From contig CM038726.1 of the NCBI GenBank assembly GCA_021613375.1, positions 4,990,377-5,054,376 of the forward strand: 64,000 nucleotides of DNA, given 5' to 3'. Below the pieces are notes generated by a model. The model worked only from the letters and a program-made list of their open reading frames with translations. It made no database searches and was not told the DNA's origin. This stretch comes from Megaleporinus macrocephalus. Taxonomy: Eukaryota; Chordata; Actinopteri; Characiformes; Anostomidae. This document shows positions 43,895 through 54,345 of the stretch, piece by piece (positions within the stretch are counted from its first letter, which is position 1; the number at the start of each line of letters is the position of its first letter). The position numbers and the translations under genes were made by a program.

Positions 43895-45651
43895 GTATGT
43901 ATGTATGTAGCCCATACTGCATGTGCCATCTGAGTGTATGGGTTGTGATTGTGAAGCTGCCAAAATGGCCTCGGTTCTGTGCTATCACTGCAGTTTCAGG
44001 GCTAGCACATGGTTGTGTAGACTGTTGTCGCCCCCTAGAGGCTTGGAGCTGTCTTAGCATGTGACCTTTATGCTTGCTTGGACTTGTGTATTAGGAAAAT
44101 GCCATGTACCAGAATGTTCCATAAGCCAAACACTGTACACACACTGGATTTCCAGCTGCACTGTGTTGTTATATAAAAAGCATACAATCTATCTCAAGCC
44201 CTAATCTCAAACCAAAGAAGCCTAGCTGTTTGAAGACGAGGTTCTTTAACTATTTAACACTCCAAAGTTTGGAGATGTGGACGAGTAATTAATAGATGAT
44301 CTTTTCAAGTCGACTCTGTTCTACAGAGTGATGGTTATGTGCTGTACTGACTTGTTTGGTTCAGATTATTGTGACCTCATGCACTCGCGTCCTTCTTCTC
44401 ATCCACGTCACTGTTTCAGTGTTTTTGAAGTTTTAATTCGTCATTTTACTCACAGGTCACAGTTTGAGAAGCCGTTTCTAAATATGACTTTGTCTCGGTT
44501 TCAGGTGCCTTCAAGACGCTGGATAAAGACAACAACGGCTCCATCAAAGTGAACATCCAGGAGGTGGGAAGACCAGCCTCACTCTTAGCATTAGAGTGTA
44601 GACGTCACTGATAAGCTGCTATGTTACTGCAACACATTAATATGTAGCTACAAGCCAAAAACCCAAAGTAGTTCAGGTGGTGTTTACAGTGGCGGTGATG
44701 GGAACCAGAGGTCTTCATGTCTACATCACATACACATTTTATTTACTATCAAACCCACCAGTGAACCTGGGACACGGGTTCTACGAGTATATGAATGCAA
44801 TGTTGGTAAACCAGTATGGCCGAACTCAGAACTGGTATAAAAGCAGCATCTCCAGCATCAGGCAGTGTATTCATACCTGTATGTTATGTAACATCTTCCT
44901 GTGAGGGAGCTTTTGGAGGTGGACGTCTGGTTCTATTCACCACCACTGAACATTTCTGACTCTTCAGAACCATCTTTTTCTATACACTGGGCCAAACTTG
45001 ACTGACTTTCTAAATTATGTAATGTTGCAAAAGCATATACAGCACCATTCAAAAGGTTTGGAGGTCACGGCTTCAGCTAACTCCAAAGAATTTAAAAACG
45101 TGTAAACAGAGAAAGAAGCTACATCTTCAGTGATAATAGAGCTGTAGGTCATTGGAAAAGCATCAAGAAGGCAAATAATGAATGTTCTGAGTGTTGGACA
45201 ACTTGAAATATGTACGTTAAATAGATCGTGAGTGTATTATTTATCGTTTAATGACTATTTGTTTCTACCAACAATTTAACAATTTACACATTGAGTTATT
45301 ATAGAACAGAATGTACAGTAGTAGTGTATCGTCACCGTCCAATGAAGACACGATTCTCCATTTTTGTCGATTTTTGTTTTTCTACATCATTTAAACACGA
45401 CAGCTGTTAACGTCGTGTACCATTTCCGTGATGAACGAACCAAAAGAATAGCTTCAAAATCACTTATAAAGAATTCTGGTTCCATTGACCTACATTGAAA
45501 GTAAAACCTGATTTTGGCCTCTCTTGTAAATTTCCTATTTTGGGGATACTTGTTTTTCATTGGACAGTGACCATATGTAGTTCATTCTGCTGACTAATGC
45601 TGTTCACTGTCTGTCCGTCCACAGTGGCTGCAGCTGACCATGTACTCCTGA
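37616..45651 (+). CDS. capns1: capns1, calpain small regulatory subunit, complete, ten coding exons
   Basis: The coding exons are 37616-37662, 38286-38322, 39556-39648, 39766-39823, 40556-40620, 41238-41306, 42184-42262, 42806-42922, 44505-44563 and 45625-45651. All junctions keep frame, giving 216 residues. The product is the regulatory subunit that dimerises with calpain-1/2 large subunits through penta-EF-hand domains. Visible are an N-terminal MFMAKKLIGGIIDVV segment; EESDEERQFRKVF-like entry to the PEF domain; EF loops DSDSTGKLGFHEF, DADRSGVIGADEL, and SDESGNMDFDNY; LDKDNNGSIKVN near the end; and the C-terminus WLQLTMYS, as in mammals. The long poly-Gly N-terminal domain of mammalian CAPNS1 is absent, which makes the protein shorter than the human 268. 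Intron 5 looks U12-type. A poly(A) signal lies at 46058. Confidence 0.96.
38070..38220 (-). repeat. dispersed ~200-bp repeat copy in capns1 intron 1b
   Basis: It contains ATATCGTTGCTGTCCAATGA and GGAGCATTTCTATTGGTCCA and ends about 65 bp before the exon at 38,286. It is the same family as 32,100-32,300. Confidence 0.75.
39123..39480. repeat. dispersed element with CAGTATCGATACA motifs, copy 1
   Basis: It is about 85-90 percent alike by eye to 52,857-53,232. Shared blocks include ACACAGTATCGATACACAGA, CAGACAGTGAATCA and GTATCGCCAGGTTCTTGCCA. It lies in capns1 intron 2, 75 bp before exon 3. Confidence 0.85.
39667..39703. repeat. (CA)n(TA)n microsatellite
   Basis: A compound dinucleotide run sits 18 bases inside capns1 intron 3. 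Confidence 0.9.
39906..40420 (+). mobile_element. non-autonomous Tc1/mariner-like element, copy 1
   Basis: The left end ACACAGTGGAGCCACATTAT matches the terminus of the complete-looking copy at 51,926. The interior encodes the remnant WLEELTKSSKYYPGPSNSSD and then an LWDHLDGG block, the C-terminal part of a Tc1-type transposase. The right terminus is lost. It lies in capns1 intron 4. Confidence 0.75.
40870..41170. repeat. dispersed element with ATCGGCCGATA motifs
   Basis: Repeated CGATCG/ATCGGCCGAT strings near 40,920-40,970 and 41,090-41,165 in capns1 intron 5 resemble the ends of common fish inverted-repeat elements. No clear target duplication was found. Confidence 0.5.
42759..42803. repeat. 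(GT)n microsatellite abutting a splice acceptor
   Basis: About 22 GT units run directly into the TAG acceptor of capns1 exon 8 (exon starts 42,806), replacing the usual pyrimidine tract. Confidence 0.92.
43130..43640. mobile_element. short dispersed element, copy 2 (capns1 intron 8)
   Basis: This is the reverse complement of the 26,683-27,090 element over most of its length, ending in CCTCAGACTTTTGCACAGTA. It is preceded by GATGTTTCAGGCAACTGGGG. Confidence 0.8.
43797..43892. repeat. (TATC)n and (TA)n compound microsatellite
   Basis: About 12 TATC units are followed by about 19 TA units and a short GTAT run, in capns1 intron 8. Confidence 0.93.
44673..44880. repeat. dispersed repeat fragment in capns1 intron 9
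   Basis: It shares GTGATGGGAACCAGAGGTC and ACTATCAAACCCACCAGTGA with 23,424-23,530. Confidence 0.6.
45325..45590 (+). repeat. dispersed ~200-bp repeat copy in capns1 intron 9
   Basis: It contains GTATCGTCACCGTCCAATGA, ACATCATTTAAACACGACAG and TTCTGGTTCCATTGACCTAC, and ends about 35 bp upstream of the last exon. Confidence 0.8.
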
Positions 45652-46057
45652 GCGCCTCGCCGACCAGAGCCCACGTCAGCTTGACTAAACTGACCCGCGT
45701 CCTGTTAACTCCACCAAACGCACTCACCCTCTATCTATCTCTCGCCACAACTTAGCACGGACCCCGCCGCTCCCGTTTTCCGTTACTCTTATAACTCGTT
45801 ACTGAAACTTTAGTCATTTGTATGACCAATAGGAAGCCTGAAGATGTTCTAGACTGAAGTCCTTGATTGCTCGTTGAGGCCTGAGGTTGGGGGGTTATAT
45901 GTAAATCTCTCTCTCTCTCTCTCTCTCTTTCCATATATATAATTATGTGTGTACAGCATGTAAGGCTGCCTTTAGCGCATGTCGCCAGCAGGGGGTGCCA
46001 AAGTAGCGGCGAGAGCCAGGACGAGATAGAAAGTGGCCAAAGTCACATTTTATATTG

Positions 46058-46063
46058 AATAAA
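46058..46063 (+). terminator. capns1: capns1 polyadenylation signal
   Basis: An AATAAA lies 407 bases after the capns1 stop, before AT-rich sequence and upstream of the next CpG-rich first exon. Confidence 0.7.
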
Positions 46064-46299
46064 AGTATATGAAGAAAACTGAAACCTTGTGATGTCATTA
46101 TTTATTTATGTGTGTATGTATTTATTATTATTTTGGGCACGTGCTTGCTTTCAGAAAAGAAAAGCAAAGCAATGCATACTATCCAGATATGTTTTTGTGG
46201 TGGGCTTATTATTATTATTATTATTTATTAATTAATTAATTAATTAACTAGAACTCAAGTACAGTACAGTAAGGAATGAACCATCACGCGCACTTTGGC

Positions 46300-46561
46300 T
46301 CACTCCAGGCTCCTTAGCTCGTGTGCAGCTCTAGCTAAGCAGCTCTGAGAGTGGCGAGGTTAGGTGCGCAACAGCGCCACTCGTGGGCCGCTGTGGCCGA
46401 AGCGCGCCACTGCAGGCAGTGACCGCGGGGAGGAGACGGCGCGCGCGTCGCTGCTACGAACTTTCTGGATTTTTTTTTTCCCCGGACGCGGTTTTTTTAC
46501 GTACTAATCCCGCGTTTCGGCTCCGAGTTGGCGCCGCAGCCCTGCGCCGTGAGGAGTTAAG
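46300..46561 (+). promoter_or_regulatory. presumed promoter and non-coding first exon of the Myb-like gene
   Basis: A strongly CpG-rich stretch ends in a good donor (GTTAAG then GTGAGT, GT at 46562). The coding exon starts with 41 non-coding bases after an acceptor at 48,441-48,442, so an upstream untranslated exon is needed. Inferred. Confidence 0.5.
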
Positions 46562-46704
46562 GTGAGTGGGGAGTTGGGAAAGTGGCTCGGAAGTGGGCCG
46601 GCTCGGGTTTAACCGCCAACACTAGCGGTGGTGTTGTTGTTGTTGTAGCTACGCCGTGTTCACGGTAGCTAGCTAGCTGTGGAGAAGTTGGCGGCGCCCT
46701 GTTT

Positions 46705-46786
46705 GGAACTCTCCGGACCACCTTAAATGGTGCGGCACTTACATTCTGGCGCCTGAGGCACCATTTAAGGTGGTCCGGAGAGTTCC
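46705..46786. repeat. perfect 29-bp inverted repeat, 24-base loop
   Basis: The arms are 46,705-46,733 and 46,758-46,786, with core ACCACCTTAAATGGTGC. They pair without mismatch. It lies 140 bases inside the presumed first intron of the Myb-like gene. Confidence 0.95.
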
Positions 46787-47289
46787 AACGTGAAGCGGGC
46801 GAATAGCTATTGTTACGATTCCAGCGCGTGCACAGCACGGGCTCGTTGGCGGCTAGTACCCCTCTCGTGTCGCTTTTACCCCTCTTTTAACACGAGGGTG
46901 AACAAAACGGCGGCTTTAACGTCGCTGCTTTACACCGAGCTGTGTGTTTATCAGACCTAGCCCCCCACGTCCCCACCAGCTAGCTGAGCTAGCTAAGCAG
47001 TAGTAGCTGTCCGCTTATTTTAGGACACTATATCAGTCCAGGTGCCGGTTGACCTCCTCCCGTGTCCAGCGCGCGATGAATTAGTGAATGAATGATGAAG
47101 GAATGAATGAAACCGGACGAGAATCCTCACTCCTCTTTTCCCCTCACCCTCCCAAACTCGCTGTCCAGCCCCACGGCTGAGGTGTTGCTGTTTTAAAGGG
47201 CCCTGCACCCACATTTACCCCAGCGAGGGGCACCTCAGGGTTTAATATCTAACATTAGGGCCTACAGTTCTTATTAATGGTAAGACGTG

Positions 47290-48290
47290 GCCTTCAGTTA
47301 ATATGTCGAGGTCACGAGTTGTGTAGGAATTTGTGGTTCCAGGATAGTGACGTACAGTGTGCTAATCGTGGTCTTAATATTAATTTTGGGCATCATTACA
47401 GTAATAATAGCTCCAGTCTTCTCAGTGTAATGTATTGTGGGCTCAATATAATCAATGGTGGGCTTGAACTAGTATGTTGTGAGCTCCATATAATAAGTTG
47501 TGGTCTCTGTTTATCAAACTGTGGGCTCAACATAGCAATTTGTGGCCTACGTATAATACAGTGTGGGCTTCATGTGGTTTATTGTGGTCTTAGTATAATA
47601 GATTGTGGTCTCAAAATAGTCAATCGTGGCCTTGATGTAATTTGTGGTCTCAGTATAGTAACTTGTGGCTTTGATATAGTAGTATGTGGCCTCATTATAT
47701 TAATTTCTGGTTTTAGTATAGTCAGTTGTGGCCTCAGTATAGTCATTTGTTGTCTCTGTATAGCCAGTCTTGCCCTAGGTGTAGTAATATGTGGCCCCAG
47801 TATAGTCATTTGCAGTCTCAGTATAGTCAGCTGTGGCCTTGGTGTTGAAATATGTATATTACTATACTGGGGTAATATATATTACCCCAGTATAGTAATT
47901 TGTGTTCTCAGTGTAGTAAACCATGGCCTTGATATCTGATATCTAGCCTCAGTGTATAATAAATCTTGGCCTCAGTATATAAAAAAAGCATGTGGGCTCA
48001 GTATAGTAATTTGTGGCTTTGATGTAGTAGTATGTGTCCTTAATATATTAATTTCTGGTCTCAGTATAGTCCGTTGTGGCCTTGATGTAGTAATGTTTGG
48101 CCTCAGTAAACAAATCTCTAAGTATTATTAATTGTGGCCTCAATATAATGATTTTTGGGCTTAGTATAGTAACTCATGGCCTTAATATTACTATATTCAG
48201 CATCAGGATATAAATTTAGGCCTCAGTATACAAACATGGGCTCGGTATTGTAACTTTTGAGTTTGATATAGAAGTATGTGGTTTTAAATA
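47290..48290. repeat. 21-bp degenerate minisatellite in Myb-like gene intron 1
   Basis: Units of GTGGCCTCAGTATAGTAATTT character, 21 bp or close to it, run for about 1 kb. Since 21 is a multiple of three, a 220-codon frame stays open with a seven-residue CGL-x-I-x period. It is not taken as a gene. Confidence 0.9.
47858..47899. repeat. perfect 42-bp palindrome without spacer
   Basis: Each half reads ATTACTATACTGGGGTAATAT and is followed by its exact reverse complement. The half-site matches the surrounding 21-bp repeat (CAGTATAGTAAT), so it marks an inversion inside the array. Confidence 0.95.
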
Positions 48291-48483
48291 TATGAAACGT
48301 GACATATATTACATCAAATTAAATTATAATATCCAACGTATGAGTATACAACATCTGTGAAAGCCTTCTGAAAGACCACATACCGGGTAACTATTACTCC
48401 AGCATTAACTGTGTGTGGAATTAATGTTTTCCTTCCGTGCAGGTATCGGTCTGCGGGGGATCCAGTGTCCAGGCGGAAGAAGA

Positions 48484-51400
48484 ATGTCCTCATCTTCGCT
48501 GTATGTCAGCCAGGACAACCTTGTCCGCTACAAAAAGCGGAAAGCCAACTTCACTTTCAGCGAAGTGCACATTCTGCTGGATGAAGTGCGTAAGAACCGG
48601 CACATTGTTGTGGGTGAGTGGCTGTAGGGCTGGGATCGATGTGATTTTCTGACTGATTTTAACCCCTTTAACAGATTTGACCGACTGAAAGCAAATTTGA
48701 CTGCCATATAAATGCCTGATGTTAGAGTCATGATACAATCCAGACACTAGTGTTAAGACTGACGGAGGCAGTGAGGTCAGTAGTGGGTGATCGTGACTGG
48801 AGATGATTGTGTAGATGGAAGAAACCATGTGCTGCCTCTTACATAGGATACTAGCTAAACATTAGCTTTTCAAACAAAGCTGCTGTAGGAGAAATTATAC
48901 TGTTGACAGTTTATTGTCTGTACCATCAGCGTTTTGAAGACCCGAGTCCAAAAGTTGCTGGTGAATGTGATGCAGAAAGCTTGAAATTTTCTCATTTTTA
49001 TCAACAGGTTTATTAGGAATTACAGTTCTGTAGCAGCTCTTCTCAACTTGTGTAGACACAAGCTTTACTTTGGCTCCTTCCTTAAAACACCCTGACCCGT
49101 TTAGACCGTTTGTAGTAGAATTGGGCGCTACTAACGTTGGCGCTATTCTTTCCCGATACAGTGGCACTCCTCAGAAGTTGTTCCCTGTGGCTTACTATTC
49201 ACACAAGTTGAGCCCAGCTGATGGGAAGAGTGGAATTGGCAACAGGGAGGTTCTCGCTATGAAGTCAGCATTTGAGTAGTAACGTCACTGGCCTAAGGAG
49301 TGACCAAGCATTTGTAGTGTTAACCGTCCGCTAGAACCTTGAACATCTCCGGTCTGTGACACCCCGTTCAAGGCTGTTGAGCTTAGTTCTTCTTGTGGTT
49401 CAATTTCACTATTATATAGAGATGCAGAACCCATAACACAAGTCTGGTGCACTTTCCCTGTATCTATCCTGAACTTGTGGTCTTACTGTGGTCCTAACCC
49501 CAGTTGGATAGCATATTGATGTTGTATCTGCACACTTGTGACAAGAAGCTTGTTCAGAACCATGTAGAACCAGACTCATCACTTGGGCATGCTCTACACT
49601 CACCTCTGGTCACCCAGGTGTGGAGCAGTAAACGTTTTAGCTCTGTATGAAGTTAAATCAGAGCTTCGTCCTCCTCTTATCCTCATTATTTATCACAACA
49701 GTGCATGCAAACTGAAATATGACTACTGTAGCTCAGTGTTTGGCCGGTTACTTTAAAAATGTGTTCACTCTACTGTAATTGAAACATAATCTGAAGGATT
49801 ACTGTATTAAACTAATGTAATTAGGTCAAGTTTTCTTTTGTTTGGCTTATCTGTGCCTTTATTAAAACTAAAGAAAGACAAGAAGACGATAAACAAATGT
49901 CAATCAAGGAAGGCATCTTTCTTTCCATTTTCCATGCGCTCTTTAAAAATCTGTTATTCTACAACTACAGGAAAGGCTGGAACATTCACTACTGTGCAAA
50001 CGTTTGTGACACTTGTGGACATTATTATGTATAAAAAGCTATTTTTCCCAGACAGGAAGTTTGAATTTACTCAGTAAACACTTTATTATTAAATATTCAA
50101 ACAATATTAATACAGCAAGTAGTACTTTTACGTAAATCAGTGTCTTTATTTTAGTTATCATCAAGTACCTGCCTTAAATATGTGACCGTGGCGTCCTACG
50201 GTAGGTTAAGCTGGTTTCTGTTTGTCTGTTTAGGTAAGTTCAACTCAGGGGTCCCGTCTGAGATGAAGAGGAGGAAGTGGGCGGAGATCACGGAGCGCGT
50301 GAACGAGATCGGCGAGTGCGACCGCGAGGTCGGCGAGATCATCAAGAAGTGGTCGGACCTCAAGTGCGACACCAAGCGCAAGATAGCCGCGCTGCACTCC
50401 GGCAACATCCCGCACGCGGCGCTCGCTCAGGCCGACCTGTCGCCGACGGAGTGTATCGTGGAGTCCATCCTGGAACTGGACAAGAAGCCATGGGAGGCGG
50501 CGTTGCCGTCACGCTCTCGCAGCCGCAGCACCGACCAGGACGGCGCCGGCATAGACGACGATGACGACGGCGGGTTTTTGGGAATGAGCTCGGTTCGCAG
50601 TTCCCCTGGGCTTGGGGTCGAGACACGGACTATGCCGCCTCCCGCAGGGGGCTCCGCCAGTGCCGGTGAAGCGCAGCAGGACACTCCAAATGCAGGTACT
50701 CGTGTTCAGAGTCTGTAGACTGTAGGCTTACTTGTAGGAATATAAGGCATGTTTTGGGTTACGCCAAGTTCTGGTTTGTGGAACGTTTTGTTTTTGGTTG
50801 TAACAGGATTTCAGTCCAATCTGATAAAGTTATGAGCAGCATTATTGGAGAAAAGCTAGAGCGTCTTTTTATTATGGCTGCCATAAACTAGATGTAGCAG
50901 ACAGGTGACACACAGTGTCCAGTATTCTTACCCACCAACGACATACGCCAGTCAGTGCTCTGAGCCTAGCATCTCTATAACTACGTTACATCAATCCAGA
51001 AGCTGACCACAAAAAGCCGCAGCGACGTTCTTTGGAACTAAGACCAAGAAAGGCATCAGTCTGTTTTCTACTCGCTAAGACCAGGTCGTTACCTCATTGG
51101 CTGAGGTTCCTGTTGTTTGGGTAGATCTGAGTTACGAAGAGCTACTCAGTTGTCAGTCAGTGTAACTCTCAGTAACTGTTGCGTTCTTTCCCGCTATTTC
51201 AGACGCGGATTCTCGTTTGATGGACTCGGACGATGATCCCCCCGACGTCCTGCCTTCTTCTTCCCTGTCATCCGTGAATAACTCGTTTGCAGAAGACGAC
51301 GGGACCCTCCCGGGCACCAACATGACCCACGTCTCCTCTTCCACCAACCACGGCCACGCTCAACAAGCCCCGCCCGGCATGGCGGCAGAGCCGGACAGCG

Positions 51401-51654
51401 CTCGCGAGCAGCTAGCGCAGAACGCCAGCCTGAGCGTGCAGGAGCAGCACACCACCAACGCTCTGCTGGCCACCGTGTCCCGCTCGCTGGAGCTGCTGGC
51501 CGAGTCGGTGCAGCAGCTGGCCGAGACGCAGCAGGAGTTTGTACGCGAGTCGCTACAGCTGCAGCGGGAGACGGTGCAGGTGCTGCGGGAGTTTGCCACC
51601 GGGGCACTAACGCTGCTGCACGAGAAGGTCAACGGGAAACCGCCGCTGTTGTAA
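48484..51654 (+). CDS. Myb/SANT-like DNA-binding protein (NAIF1/MYPOP-like), complete
   Basis: The coding exons are 48484-48613, 50234-50695 and 51203-51654, joining in frame to 347 residues. The ATG lies 41 bases after an acceptor at 48,441-48,442. Residues about 17-95 form a Myb/SANT-like (Myb_DNA-bind_5-type) domain: [19 protein letters not shown], then [18 protein letters not shown], then [15 protein letters not shown]. This order resembles NAIF1 (nuclear apoptosis-inducing factor) and, more loosely, MYPOP. A disordered acidic, Ser-rich middle follows (DDDDDGG near 50,555-50,575). Then comes a Gln/Glu/Leu-rich segment from about 51,400 to 51,620, probably a coiled coil. Position beside nova2 would fit mypop by human synteny, but similarity is too loose for a symbol. 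The role is probably nuclear DNA binding. Confidence 0.85.
49004..49640 (+). mobile_element. Ty3/Gypsy pol remnant (RT end, RNase H, start of spacer/integrase)
   Basis: On the + strand, frames give [14 protein letters not shown] (49,004 on), [19 protein letters not shown] with [14 protein letters not shown] and [13 protein letters not shown] (49,088-49,279), then WFNFT-I (about 49,397-49,415). These are the thumb of reverse transcriptase and the RT-RNase H of Gypsy-type elements. Stops and frameshifts show it is dead. Long terminal repeats were not found. It lies in intron 2 of the Myb-like gene. Confidence 0.85.
49980..50180. mobile_element. short dispersed element, copy 3 (partial)
   Basis: It contains ACTACTGTGCAAACGTTTGTG, TATAAAAAGCTA and TTTACTCAGTAAACAC, matching the 43,130 copy. 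It ends about 50 bp before the second coding exon of the Myb-like gene. Confidence 0.7.
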
Positions 51655-51925
51655 ACGTGGAAGAGCTTCAAAGGAAGAATCTTGTTTTCAGGTTCGGGCG
51701 CTTTGAAGCGATAACCTTAGGACGGGATCGGGACTGATGGTAGCGAAGGAAGGAGGAACTGCGCCTCTGTAGCCAAGCAGAGTAGTTTGGCATGGATTTT
51801 CAGGTTGTAGCCTGAACGCAGTGAATCTGTCGGGACGTGTTTTTGGTGTCTGACGTTTACTACTTTAATTTTGTACTGGAGCTACGAGGATGATGTAGAC
51901 TTCTGAACTTCTAATGTGGAAAACT

Positions 51926-52450
51926 ACACAGTCGAGTCACATCATGATGATCTACTTTGGATGGCAGCAGCCGTGTTCTGGTCTGGGGAATGTTTTCATG
52001 GCATTCTCTGAACCCACTCATCCATGTGGAAGACACTCTCAACCATTCTGGGTCTAAACCCATTCTTATAGATGACGTACACCAAACATGCTGATTGTCT
52101 TCTCTGGGGCGGATGGGATCTTCCAGCAGGACAATGCGACTAGAAATGTCTCACATTGGTTGGATAAGCTCACTAAGACTTCCAAGTACTACCCTGGACC
52201 CCTAATTCCCCAGACTTGAGCCCAATTGAGCATCTGTGGGACCACCTAGATGGTGGTGTTGGCTCTATGGATCCTTCTCCAGGCCTCCTCCAGCAGCTGT
52301 GGGATGCACTGCAGTCAGCATGACTCCAGATACCTGTGACCACCTACCAGGACCTTACTGAGTCTCCCTGTCCGTCTAGCTGCTGTCTGGGCTGCACACG
52401 GCGGTCACTCTGGATTTTAACTGGTCGTAATAATGTGACTCTACTGTGTA
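51926..52450 (+). mobile_element. non-autonomous Tc1/mariner-like element, copy 2 with both ends
   Basis: The left terminus ACACAGTCGAGTCACATCAT and the reverse complement of the right terminus, ACACAGTAGAGTCACATTAT, agree at most positions. The interior keeps CAGGACAATGCGAC (second Asp region) and a frame reading NSPDLSPIEHLWDHLDGG (third Asp region) at about 52,205-52,258. It is about 525 bp, deleted inside. It may lie within the 3' UTR of the Myb-like gene. Confidence 0.85.
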
Positions 52451-52856
52451 TGTTGTTTTTTTTTTTTAAATGAAAGAGTTTACAAAAGTAGTTTGGCAAC
52501 CGTGTTAAAGTCCCCAGGTTATACATTTGTTTGCAAAACCTTTTATTGAATTTCTAAAATTAGTTTCGCTCAACAGGGAGCACACTTAATTATTTCCAAT
52601 ACTTTTCTGCAAACCGTTGTGCATAATTTCTACTTATTTGCTGAGTTTAACAAAAGCCACAATTTATGCGTTATGTTTTTCCCAATATATTACATTCAGT
52701 AAAGGAACAGTAATTAGGCCAAAAGTAATTAGGTCATTAGAACGTGTGGAACAGTGTTCTCTGCTGAGCAGCAGTCAGCCCTGCTCCTGGAGGTCTACCT
52801 TCCTGCAGGTTTCCAATCCAAACCTAAAACACACCACTTCTAAAGGCAGTAATTAG

Positions 52857-53232
52857 TAAGGGTGTCAGAAAGTATTGAAATATCAAATATTGAAATATTA
52901 TGTTTAGTGATACTGTATCGATTCTCAAAAACACAGTATCGATACACAGATTCTGGCAGACAGTGAATCATTGTGTGTTGTGTTTAAACCTCTGACCACT
53001 AGATATCAGTGTTGTAATCCATTTTCAGCTCCACTCCAACATTAACAAGCAGCACAAGGGCGCAGTGCTATTGTAAGTATTGATAAACCTGTTCATATAG
53101 TGGTGTGTTTTAATAGTAGGATTTGAAAAATCGCGATACATCACTTTGCTTGCAGTATCACGATACATTGAATCGTTACCGCTGTATCATGATACGTATT
53201 GTATCGCCAGGTTCTTGCCAATACACAGCCCT
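52857..53232. repeat. dispersed element with CAGTATCGATACA motifs, copy 2
   Basis: This copy is nearly the same as 39,123-39,480. It begins GGGTGTCAGAAAGTATTGAA and ends GCCAATACACAGCCCTAG. Confidence 0.85.
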
Positions 53233-54060
53233 AGTAATTGGATGGGTCTGTCAGGGTCGGAGCTGAAACTTTCGGGAAGGTAGATCTCCAGGAGCAAGGT
53301 CGCTGACCACTCCTACGGGGGACGTGTTAACATTTTTGCCAGGAGTGCCCAATATTCTGCATAGGACTGTATCTGGACACTATTTGTTTATTGTGACGTT
53401 ACAAACAGCAACATGGTAACATATAGCTAATTCTGTTTGGCCCACAGTAGTTTAACTCCGCCCACTCAAGTTTTCAAGATTTTCAAGATTCAAGGTTATA
53501 GTGTATAGATGCAGAAACAGGCTGCTTAGATGTGAGGGATGAAGAAAGTGTTGAAAACTGTGATGTTCTCAACACAAAAAAGAAGAACATGCAAGAAAGT
53601 TGCAGCTCCAGTGCAAGACATAGGAGGCGAACGTGAGGCACCAAAATGTTTGGGCTGATTGGCTGTATATGGGTGAAGCAGTGGGAGTGCAGTGGGCACC
53701 AACCCTGGTCCCGGAGATCTACCTTCCTGGTCTAGTTCCAACCACCATCAGTCCGTGATTAGCTGGATTCTGTGTTAGGCGAAGTTAGCTCCAGGTTGGA
53801 ACTAAACTTTGCAGGAAGGTAGATCTCCAGGAATAGGGTTGCGGACCGCCGCTGTAGGAATGACCGGCCAAGGAAGAGCTTCTTCCAAGCCCTCTGTTGG
53901 GTTCCATTGCTCCTCAACATTCTTCCCCCCCTCTTTACATAACACTACTGCACCTGATCTGGCCAGTCAAGGAGGAATTTAATAAGCTGAAGCAGGTTCG
54001 GAACTAAGCTCTGCAGGATGGTGGATGTCCAGGTCCAGGCCTGGCGACCTCTGTTCTAGC
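53233..54060. repeat. several fragments of a GGTAGATCTCCAGGA repeat
   Basis: Fragments lie near 52,780-52,830 (inverted), 53,255-53,310, 53,695-53,740 (inverted), 53,805-53,850 and 53,985-54,060. Each reads like AACTAAACTTTGCAGGAAGG followed by TAGATCTCCAGGAATAGGGT. This is a common fish dispersed repeat by memory. Confidence 0.7.
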
Positions 54061-54159
54061 CATATGAAGACCTGTACAGACCTTGAATCCAACTAAAGTC
54101 CAACCAAAGAGGAAGGAACACTAGTCTGAAGTCTTTCAACCTGATCTCTACAGCATATC

Positions 54160-54345
54160 GTCACCGAAAATGGCCAAAATGGCAACTTCACTGAAGAGGA
54201 CAACAACATACTTTGCTTTCAATGCAAGTCAATGGAACCAGAGTTTTTGGAGCATTTCTATTGGTCCGTTCGTCATGATATGTTCACACAATGTAAACGG
54301 GAGCTGTGTTCAAATGATGTAAAACAATAAAAATCGATACATGTT
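54160..54345 (-). repeat. dispersed ~200-bp repeat copy
   Basis: It contains CATATCGTCACCGAAAATGG and GGAGCATTTCTATTGGTCCG; same family as 32,100-32,300. Confidence 0.75.

Noticed and set aside
47277..47939. 220-codon frame with CGL repeats
   Set aside because: It is the 21-bp intronic minisatellite read in one frame, inside intron 1 of the Myb-like gene.
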